The notes under the pieces are model-generated. The model was given only the letters and a program-made list of their open reading frames with translations. It did not search any database and was not told the origin of the DNA. Below, piece after piece: positions 54,666-64,000 of a stretch of 64,000 bases of DNA (position 1 is its first letter; each line of letters starts with the position of its first letter). This DNA is from Dallia pectoralis (lineage: Eukaryota > Chordata > Actinopteri > Esociformes > Umbridae): the NCBI GenBank assembly GCA_029465975.1, contig CM055743.1:18746130-18810129 (forward strand). Reading direction: 5' to 3'. The position numbers were made by a program, and so were the translations under genes.

Positions 54666-56346
54666 TGTGTGTGTGTGTGTGTGTGTGCGTGTGTGTGTGC
54701 GTGCATGTGTATTAGTTTGTACATGTATGTAATGTTTGTGGGTGTGTGTGAGTGTTTCTGTCACAGTGTTTGTGTGTGTGTGTGTTGCACATCGCAGCCA
54801 GCAGAGGGCAGTATAGCATTATACCCTATCCTACCACCAAGTCAGTATTGAGTGGAATGATTTTCGGGGTCTTCCTGAAGTCTTCACAGCGATTGGTCCC
54901 CGGGGCTCAGTAACTCGACTCACAACTAAGTGTGTGTGTGTGTGTGTGTGTGTGTGTTTCTCTCTACATCCGGTTATGACTCTGGCTGGCTGGTCCTGGT
55001 TCCTCTCTTCTTATGTGACCCAAACCCAGTCACGTCATTTGGCCGGTGGCAGCGCCCGTCTACGTCGTTTACCCCTCTGTTTTGTGGGCTAGTGCGGACA
55101 CGGTCTGTTGGGGCCCCAACCTATGGGTGGGTGTAGGCTTTGTTGCCTGATGCAAGTACACTACTTTTGACCACGGTCCATGACGAGGCCCAAAGGAAAG
55201 CGCCGTACGTAGGGAGTGATTTGGGACTTGACCGCAGGCCAGGGTGACAGCTGTGGCGATGGAGATGGATGTGAGACATTACCCTCCTCCTAGTGACTGG
55301 TCCGTTCCATAACCCCCGCCCCGTTCCATAACCCCCGCCCCGTTCCATAACCCCCGTCCCTGGTGTTCCATAACCACCCCCGTTCCATAACCCCGTCCCT
55401 GTCTATAGAAACAACGTTCTAACGGGCGTCCTGACATTTGTGAGGGGTGCAATTTGACTTTTTCTTTCACGATATGAGGATTAGTGGAGCTTGGTTCAGC
55501 AATGCTTGCCTCACCGATATTGCTGATGACAGTGTGTGTGTGTGTGTGTGTGCGTGTGTGTGTGCGTGCATGTGTATTAGTTTGTACATGTATGTAATGT
55601 TTGTGGGTGTGTGTGAGTGTTTCTGTCACAGTGTTTGTGTGTGTGTGTGTTGCACATCGCAGCCAGCAGAGGGCAGTATAGCATTATACCCTATCCTACC
55701 ACCAAGTCAGTATTGAGTGGAATGATTTTCGGGGTCTTCCTGAAGTCTTCACAGCGATTGGTCCCCGGGGCTCAGTAACTCGACTCACAACTAAGTGTGT
55801 GTGTGTGTGTGTGTGTGTGTGTTTCTCTCTACATCCGGTTATGACTCTGGCTGGCTGGTCCTGGTTCCTCTCTTCTTATGTGACCCAAACCCAGTCACGT
55901 CATTTGGCCGGTGGCAGCGCCCGTCTACGTCGTTTACCCCCTCTGTTTTGTGGGCTAGTGCGGACACGGGTCTGTTGGGGCCCCAACCTATGGGTGGGTG
56001 TAGGCTTTTGTTGCCTGATGCAAGTACACTACTTTTGACCACGGTCCATGACGAGGCCCAAAGGAAAGCGCCGTACGTAGGGAGTGATTTGGGACTTGAC
56101 CGCAGGCCAGGGTGACAGCTGTGGCGATGGAGATGGATGTGAGACATTACCCTCCTCCTAGTGACTGGTCCGTTCCATAACCCCCCCCCCCCGTTCCATA
56201 ACCCCCGTCCCTGTCTATAGAAACAACGTTCTAACGGGCGTCCCTGACATTTGTGAGGGGTGCAATTTGACTTTTTTTCTTTCACGATATGAGGATTAGT
56301 GGAGCTTGGTTCAGCAATGCTTGCCTCACCGATATTGCTGATGACA
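54666..56346. repeat. Tandem segmental duplication, two copies of about 0.82-0.87 kb
   Basis: Copy 1 about 54666-55531, copy 2 about 55532-56346. Both start in GT runs, contain gtgcatgtgtattagtttgt, cacatcgcagccagcagagg and gatattgctgatgaca, and are almost identical. They differ by short indels and by the number of cgttccataacccc units (about five in copy 1, two in copy 2). Confidence 0.95.
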
Positions 56347-56475
56347 AAACAGTAGCAGTGGCGCGTCCCGGCCTTTCTGAGACATGTGCAATTGAGGTGC
56401 CGCCTATTTGTTTTGACAGCCAGAGTAATAGCCAATCTGGAGATGGATGACACAATAATAGCCAATGCTTTATCA

Positions 56476-56570
56476 GAGTGTGTGTGGCGTGTGTGGCGTG
56501 TGTGGCGTGTGTGTGCGTGTGCGCGTGTGCGTGTGTGCGTGTGCGTGTGTGTGCGCGTGTGCGCGCGTGG
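56476..56570. repeat. GT/GC-rich simple repeat
   Basis: Four tgtgtggcg units followed by a (GT/GC)n run. Low complexity. Confidence 0.92.
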
Positions 56571-56814
56571 CAGTAAGGGTGAGCAGGTGTGTGTGGGCGT
56601 CGTCAGTCACCCTGCCAGTGTTCCTTAACCTTAGGTTGTGAGGTTGTGCCACCATCAGCCTAGATGCGGTTGCCTTGGCAGCGCTCCACGGTCTGAACCT
56701 GCCCAGTCCAGCCTCTCCCCAGACATTTAACCATACTGACTCGCTCCCCCTAATTCACATGACTCCCCCCCACAAGAGGCATTTGACCAACAACTTAACA
56801 GTACTGTCCCTATT

Positions 56815-56817
56815 TTG

Positions 56818-56850
<33 letters not shown>

Positions 56851-56860
56851 CGTGTGTCTC
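56815..56860. repeat. GT microsatellite
   Basis: (GT)n ending in gcgtgcgtgtgtc. Simple repeat. Confidence 0.92.
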
Positions 56861-56899
56861 TTTGTTGTGTCCTAGTTGTCAGTGGCCCGTCGTCATAGC

Positions 56900-59280
56900 A
56901 ACATGTCTTTGTCATTCAGTAAGTTCACGCAACATTGGAAAAGAGTTCAGGTCTCGCCGCCCGATTGAATGCGTTTTCCCGTCAATCTCTCTAGATCGTG
57001 GATGTGCTCTTACATGGTCCTGTAAGCAGCTTGACACGTCATTTAGCCACAATGGCATTCATGAAAAAAGTAACTGAAAGAGAAAATTAATTAAAGTGTT
57101 TGTATAGTCAGGTATAGAAAGGACTTTACGTGCTGTACGTGTTTCCGAACATTTGGAAACGCTGTGGCTTGCTGAACACACTCCAGTATTAATGGACCTC
57201 ACTGGCTTTGGTTTTGTTTTTTACTTAAGCTAGGAGTTCTAAACGACTAACGCGACAAGTTGCTGTAAAGTGCAGTGTGTTAACCTTTACTTGTCTAGGT
57301 GAATCTGATTTCTGTTCCATGTTTCAGACAAGCAGGCCTTTTGTTTCATGGCAGTGGGCGACGTTAACCACCTAGATGTTTTTTGTCTCTCGTCTTCTAT
57401 TGCGTAACTTGTAAATTATTGCTCAAAATGTGTTGGATAAAAATGCACTCGTCGTCTCAAATGAACTTAATTTATTTCAGAAAATAGTCTAGTGTGCTAG
57501 CAGCACTGTCGGTCATTTCCTTTGCGTGGGTTAGGATATTTGGCTATTCGGAGAACAAGCGCTAACTTAAATATACATTGAGTCAAGTTCTGGAAGTCAA
57601 AGTGTGTTGCATTTACTCATCAAATTAAAGATATTAATTAACAACTGCTACTGAAACACGAAATGGAACGTTTTATATCTTAAAATATATGAAGGTTTAG
57701 TAACCATTGTAAAAAGGAAAAACAGGTTTGAAAATGTCATGTAGAGTAATAAATTGTAACATTATTTTAAATAAAAGGATATATTGCAGCAAAACGTGTA
57801 TTTGCAATGTTTTGTTTTTTGTACTCCTGCCTCTTTAGAACAAACAACATGAGATGGTGGTGAACAGTCAATGACTGAGACAATTCTATTGGTTAATTGG
57901 CAATTAGTGAAAGGAACGACTCATTATCTCATACTGTCATATTGATGGAGTACTCAGGTGGCTCTAGTCAGTGCAGGGATCATTAGTCTTTACGGAACAA
58001 TTAGAGGCAGAAAAGCAGGGGGACTTCTGGGTAATGCCAGCTTGGTTGTTCTGTTTAGAGATATTTCTGCAGAATCACATTTGTTTGTCTTGGAAGACAA
58101 TTTCCTGGTTGTACAGTCGGCTGGTTTTGCAGCGATACCCAGGCCAAGTTCTGGCCCTGGTTTGCTCCAGCTCAGCCCCCTGCTGTGAAGGCTGGCAACT
58201 GAGAAAGGACAACAGTGACACATTTTTCGCCTGTTCAGAATAGATGGCCTGAATGGCATTTTGATGGGCACTCCTGGTGACAAATGTCTTTGTTATATTG
58301 CCATTGTGCTGCCAGTCACACGACGACGGGCATCTGCGGTGGCATGATGACTCAGGACTGCCAGCGAGCCCAATCACATGTAAGTACAGGCGTCATGCTC
58401 CAGACAATATTCAACGGGACAAAACGCTCCGGAAGGTGGGAGAGAGCAGAAGGTTGGGCAATTCAGTGTTTCTGAAACACCCGGGAAATCAAGGCACTTT
58501 TCCGCTGCAATTTTAAGCCATAATCATTATTGTAAAGTCTCCTACCTGCAAGACGTCATGGATTAAAGTCTCTTCTAAATGACTTAAATGTAAATGCATG
58601 TCAACTGTATCTACATGTGCTGTCTGGGCTAGTTATCTATGCATGCATTTTGGCTTTTTATTTAATATAAAGCTGATTAAAACCCTTGGTGAGCTCAGAA
58701 CGTTGTTGCTTTTGCACAACATTCAATGTGAAATGATTCCTATTTTAGTGTTATGTTGTAAAAATAGTGTGAAACTGGGTTTCTAGTCTCAACAGGGACC
58801 GTGTTACTGTGTCCTAAGGTCAGCCAAGCTCCTGGGTCCAAGTGAGTCTTGTTCATTACATTTTGTAATTCATACAACATTGCCTGGTGGCAACTGGTGT
58901 GGACATAAGAGTTTGGTGAGACTGTAACGTGGAATGAACAGGCTATATAACTCTTCCAAGAGTTTGGTGACGCGGGGTAGTTTTATGGCTGGGGTTTATA
59001 TTTAAGCTCTGAGATCAGTCATGGTTCAAAGCAAGCAGTTCATGATCAACTTCCAATAAACCAAGAATAAGATGCAAATGTTCGATTAACTACTAAGCAT
59101 CTCATTTAGGAGATATTGCGTTTCGTTTCAAGTCTCATGGTCAGACCAGCACATGCAAGAAGTCTATTTAGCTTTTCCAACCGTGACATTTTTGGGACAC
59201 GGGAGTGCAGAAGGAAGGGTCAAAGGTAACATTTGAAATGTATCCGCTGATTGGAAGAGTCAGCAGAGCTGCTTTAATTT
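56900..59280. other. Intergenic, no gene seen
   Basis: AT-rich noncoding sequence. Short ORFs only, without recognisable domains. Confidence 0.6.
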
Positions 59281-59299
59281 CCATGGCTGGATGTGAGTC

Positions 59300-59505
59300 G
59301 TGGATACTGTGAATACCATGTATATGCTGAATACTGTGAATACCATGTATATGCTGAATACTGTGAATACCATGTATATGCTGAATACTGTGAATACCAT
59401 GTATATGCTGAATACTGTGAATACCATGTATATGCTGAATACTGTGAATACCGTGATTACCACGAATACTGTGAATACCACGAATACCCTGAACATTGAA
59501 TACCC
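59300..59505. repeat. 27-bp minisatellite
   Basis: About six copies of tgtgaataccatgtatatgc + tgaatac, ending in degenerate 12-15-bp sub-units (gaataccacgaatac). Confidence 0.94.
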
Positions 59506-59519
59506 TAAATACCAGTAAT

Positions 59520-61330
59520 ATTAATGTGTAATGTTAATGTGTTTAATTGCAGGTCCTGCACACATTTTAGAATAGTACACTTTTAACAAGAGCCTTTAAT
59601 GCCTTCGTCAAAATACTGAACTCAAAGAAATAGGGAATTGCTGTTAACCTGAGTGTGTTTTCAGGTGTTAGTTATTATCAGATTCTTCGATTAGGCTTTA
59701 CCACAGCTTACTTATGTCCCCTAATTCTCTTGATTTCTGTCATTTTTTTTACATTAATATAATTTCACGTCATCGCTATTGACTATATAATTACATCCAC
59801 TTGCACTTTGAACTCCTAGCAGCTGATACAGGTCATTCCTTTGGTCTGGACTTAATCAGCACAGAGTGACGTCATATGACCTATATTTCAGTTCTCCTTG
59901 GGACACGCCCAACTTTGACTTACGGCCCAATAGCGTCGCGCGTCCTGCTGGCCAATTAGGCTGGTGACCGCAGAGGTCTGCAACGGCTGAACTGTGGTCA
60001 GCGCGATGGGAGCGTGTGGCTCGTCGTCCCAAATGGTACCCTGGATGGCCCACGTGAGTCCGGGTCAAAAGTAGTGAGACCGCCGGGCCATTTGGAACGC
60101 AGATTTAATCAGGCCTAACGATGGGTCCGGCAAATGGGAGCATGTGGGTACCAGCATCAATCATGGTTCAGGGCAGCGCTCCCTCGGCATCTTCCATATT
60201 GATTTGAGCAGCCGGCCGGTAATTAAAAGGCATTGATCAGTCGCGGCCGCAGAACGTCGGGATTATGGAACCGTCTGACGGAGACCAAACGATGGGGTCC
60301 GGGGGTTGGTTCTTCCCGAGAGGCTGTATTTTATTTTATTATTCCGACTTGGAAGTGTTGTGAGTCTGGCTAATGTGTGTAATTGATGCGTTTGTGCCCA
60401 TGTAAACGGCGGGCTGGCGTAATAACAGATGTGTGACAGGTGGGGGGGGGGGCATTACTTTCAAATTAGGGTGTATTTGAGATCTCGGTTCGAGTGGTGG
60501 ATTTTCATTCAGCATCAAATGTGGCCGCTGGATGTGAAATTGGATTGGCTCACACACACACTCACTACAGTATGAGGGGTGATGTGTTTCCAAGCCGGTG
60601 CTCTTCAATTGGCCATCTGTGGAAATATTTCTCGCAGCGCCAAGTGCTTTTCCACCGAGCTCACTCGTTAACTGAAAGAGCGAAGAAACAACCGATTGAT
60701 TCGGCGCGTACGTGTCCACGTGCACATTCCCCCATCAACCCACATACACACACACACAATCAACAGCACGGACACGCTTTCATCTACTCTCCATTTTAAC
60801 CATCTGAGGGAACCCAGTAAATCTGGTAGTAGAGTTCCAACGCTGCACATTTTCTGACTTCGGAGAATCAAATACTCACCCAGTCAGACAGCATGCAGTA
60901 GTGAGGCAGTTCAGACTCAGAAAATGTATGCTTTTACTACGCGCTTAAAGTGTTGTTATTATTGTATGCTATTCAGATTCACCCTGGAGGCTCGCAATTA
61001 GTTTTACGGCACGCGCTGAATAAATATAATTTGACCTCAGGACACACACTGGGCGGCCTACTAATTTGAACTGCTGTTTCTCCTCATATAAGCCATGCCT
61101 TTCTAATTTCCCTACCTTCAGGTGGTCAGTGAGTCATACTCCGATTATTTGGGCCGATATGCTCAAAGCCAAAACACTCAAAAGCTTTGGGCGAGAGTCC
61201 AAACATATTTTATGACCATGCAGACGTTGGAGTCTCTTTGTGCTGCATCGATCGGGTAGCAGTAAATGTTTACCAGGGTGTTGGTGAATAGACGGGCCTT
61301 CGTTAACTTCTTTACAAAGTACAGGTGCTG
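59520..61330. other. Intergenic, no gene seen
   Basis: Noncoding. A CpG-richer segment at about 59860-60310 stands out from the AT-rich flanks and could be regulatory. No coding exon recognised. Confidence 0.5.
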
Positions 61331-61344
61331 TTACGGCTTATAGC

Positions 61345-61535
61345 GCCTTGGTGTCATCTGCAAACTTGATGATGGTATTAGAGCTGTATAGAAGTACGCA
61401 GTCGTGGGTGAAGAGTGGGCTAAGCACACAGCCCTGAGGGACACCAGTGTTCAGTGTCAGAATGGAGGAGGTGAGGTTGTTCAACCTGACAGACTGAGGT
61501 CTGTTGATTAGGAAATCTAAAGACCTCTGTAAGGC
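61345..61535 (-). mobile_element. L2/Rex1-like LINE reverse-transcriptase relic
   Basis: On the minus strand: DFLINRPQSVRLNNLTSSIL, then LNTGVPQGCVLSPLF and NTIIKFADDTK. These are RT motifs, including the FADD catalytic box, of L2/Rex1-type LINEs. The frame then meets a stop and the YSLY segment between the motifs is missing, so it is a dead fragment. Confidence 0.85.
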
Positions 61536-61539
61536 TCCG

Positions 61540-64000
61540 GAATGTTAATGTACACATGGTCAAGTTTATTGTCGGCCCATTTCCTACCTCGGAACACACT
61601 GTGCAATACATTTGCTTTCTATCCACGAGAGCCAAAAAATCACTGAAAAAACATTCCATTCGAAATTCAAATAATTTTCGTCAGATTGATCATTTAGCAC
61701 AAGCCTTCTCAAGCTGTATAATTGCCCCAGCGTTGGGTTTTATTGCATTAGAACAGGATTGTGTGTGTGGCAGATTCATAATCCTCATAACGAAGACGTT
61801 TATATGATTGTATATCAGTTTTATCCATCCATGACCATGGGTTTATATTCACATTTTAAAGATGTATATATTCTTTAAGGATGACAAAACATTTCTCACA
61901 GCTTGTTAGGCCATTCATACCAGAGTTCTGTAATTAATTACAGAATCTCATGCACACTTGGCGTATGATTGTATTCTATTGATTTTGAAGGCGTTATAAG
62001 CAGATTAAAACCTGTACTGTCCTCGCCAGTTGCGCCACTTTCTGTGGGTCCCTCGGGTTAAGTCACAAGCATGATTCAAGTGTTCAGGGTGCCAGTGTTC
62101 ATGGTGCCAGTGTTCAGAGTGCCCGTGTGCCAGTGTTCAGGGTGCCCATGTATGGTGGTCAAACGATAACTGCAGCTGTTGTTTTCAGTGTTCATTTATG
62201 CCGGGATCGGATTCCCTTTCGAAGCAGTTTATCTAATGATAATTTGAATTAGTCGGAATAAAGGTACATTAGCAATATGTTGTATACTGACAAGCAGGGT
62301 TAAAACCTCTGTAATAAATCTCAGGGACGAGGGAATGAAAGTGATATAACACGAGCTGCTTCTGCTGCAGTGCCATTAAACAAGGAGATAGACCGTCATA
62401 AAAACCCTGACATCGTTGACTCTAATTAATCCTTTGGTGTCTAAAAGTGGCGGACGGGGGACTATGTAGAAAAGGTATTATCCAGAACCAATTCCGAACC
62501 ACTGGCATAGTCTATAATTAAAAATATAAAGTCCAAATATGAAATGGCATAATATAATGTTTCAATATGAGTAATCTCAATTTCCTACACATAACATTTT
62601 TTGTAAGATCCCTCTGTTATGTAGAAGTGAATGGTCAGTATGAAACCAGACGGCAAATTAGAGATTTTAAAACACTAACAGTTTAATTAATCAGATAAGA
62701 ACTAAGAACGGCAATAGTAACACAAATGACAGTGAAGGATTTGTTCAAAAAACGACAACGGGAAAACATTAGGGGGGAAATTGCAAACTGAAGGAAATAC
62801 TAAATAAAATATATATATATGAAAAAGCAGGTGTGGTTCCTGAGAAATTTATATATCGTATTAATAAATGTCATTACATGGTGTTATGTTTGAATCATTA
62901 ATAAAAAAACTGAAATACTAAATACATTTGAGTAAATTTTCATACGTAAGTTATTAAGTGTTACTGAGTGGACAAGCCGTGGCTAAATAGCAGTAATGAT
63001 ATCACTTTGTGACACAACAAGTCGAGGGGTAGTGCGCACTTTCCCGGAGTGAGTGAGTACGCATGTTCATGAACCAATTAAAAACAGAGTATTGAGAAAT
63101 TGTGACATGCGATGCCTGACATCTACACACGCCGAGTTAAAATAAGCTTTTCTGTCAATAGCTTCCTCTGACATGTTAAATGTGCTCTCACTATACTACA
63201 TTTTTTTTTTGCGCTGTGGTTTATTGTGTGACTGATGTGTGTGACTGAGTAATGCTCTGTCGTATCTCTGCTATCTCCCTGGTCCCCTCGTAAATCCGGT
63301 GAATTACCGAGCACAGAGCCTCTCCTCCATTAACTCCATCACTCCCTTCGTCCTTCCCTCCTCCTGAAAGAGTGATCAATTAAACCCCTGTCCGTCGCTA
63401 GTCGCACATCAGCACTTTCTCTGCCCTCTCTGCCTCACTGTCATTTCTCACATGTGTGTATATATCAGCCCTCGGATATTTGCGTCGCCTCAGTTGCGGA
63501 AGGAAGGTTCGAAAAAAAATTGACTTTATTCGAGGAGGGGTTCTTCTGGTACCCTTGTCTTTAAATAATGTCCTGCTTTTAGCCAGAGGCGAATATGGTC
63601 AATTATAGTGCAGTAATTTGTATGGAAAACAAGGTGGCAATTTGGGACGCACACCTTTTCCGCCTACAGTTCCCAGGAACTCGATGCGTCAGTGTAGAGA
63701 GAAACTCTCTCTGGTGTTCAAGATGACTGCATATTCTACTCAGTATGTTCAATTGGGAAAGAAAAAAAACGCTGAGAGAAAAAACATCTCCCTCAACTGT
63801 TAACCACATGTGCAATATAACAGATATTATTGACCTCCCAACACAATCTTGAGGCTTTGACTTTCCTTCGCGTTCTCCTTAAAGTAGCTGATCTCACATT
63901 CGGCGTTTTAGAGCTTTTACTTTGGAGCTCAATGAGATCAGCCTTCTCTCTGTAAGGCCCTATAGCAGATTCTATTAGGTGACGTGGTTCGTGGCTCCAT
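61540..64000. other. Intergenic, no gene seen
   Basis: AT-rich noncoding sequence to the window end. Small repeat of ggtgccagtgttca units at 62085-62150. TAATTA-rich segments (61930-61945, 62410-62440) could be homeodomain sites, but nothing shows function. Confidence 0.5.

Noticed and set aside
55839..56465. 208-codon minus-strand ORF across the second duplication copy
   Set aside because: The frame is broken in the almost identical first copy and has no family similarity, so not a conserved gene.

Overview
This window is vertebrate nuclear DNA, almost certainly from a teleost fish. The genes are split by GT-AG introns with short exons, dinucleotide tracts and minisatellites are very dense, and the gene products match TRIM46, two S100 proteins and SNX27. 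There are also fragments of Tc1-like and L2/Rex1-like elements typical of fish. I cannot name the species.

Layout: (1) 132-11387, minus strand: trim46, eleven coding exons from the RING domain to the stop codon. They join in frame to 778 codons. The very first coding exon is uncertain; 12562-12602 is a candidate. (2) 12.5-23.2 kb, minus strand: a decayed tandem cluster. Three related copies of a small first-exon-like unit lie here. Two of them keep a 35-40 residue single-pass membrane microprotein ORF whose differences fall mainly at third codon positions. Two S100 pseudogenes lie among them. (3) 25.1-33.9 kb, plus strand: two intact three-exon S100 genes, each with a TATA box, a noncoding exon 1, two coding exons and a poly(A) signal. 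(4) 36001-53527, plus strand: snx27 (PDZ-PX-FERM sorting nexin), thirteen coding exons that join to 564 codons plus stop. (5) 53.5-64 kb: no supportable gene. This part holds an approximately 0.85-kb tandem duplication, an L2/Rex1-like reverse-transcriptase relic and AT-rich noncoding DNA.

The most striking feature is the tandem arrays that sit exactly on gene boundaries. At least seven arrays contain a splice site or coding end together with the adjoining exon bases. The extreme case is about 5.3 kb (46.98-52.25 kb) in snx27, where the 3' splice site and first nine exon bases of exon 11 are repeated roughly 140-150 times in front of the real exon. Others amplify the donors of snx27 exons 2, 3 and 5, the donor of the trim46 FN3 exon, the acceptor plus start codon of the second S100 gene, and the last codons plus stop of an S100 pseudogene. 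Each array therefore carries many candidate decoy splice sites or start codons.

The genes are not an operon. They are neighbours in a conserved vertebrate block (TRIM46, the S100 cluster and SNX27 all lie on human chromosome 1q21-22). TRIM46 bundles axonal microtubules, S100 proteins are calcium sensors, and SNX27 recycles PDZ-ligand cargo with retromer.
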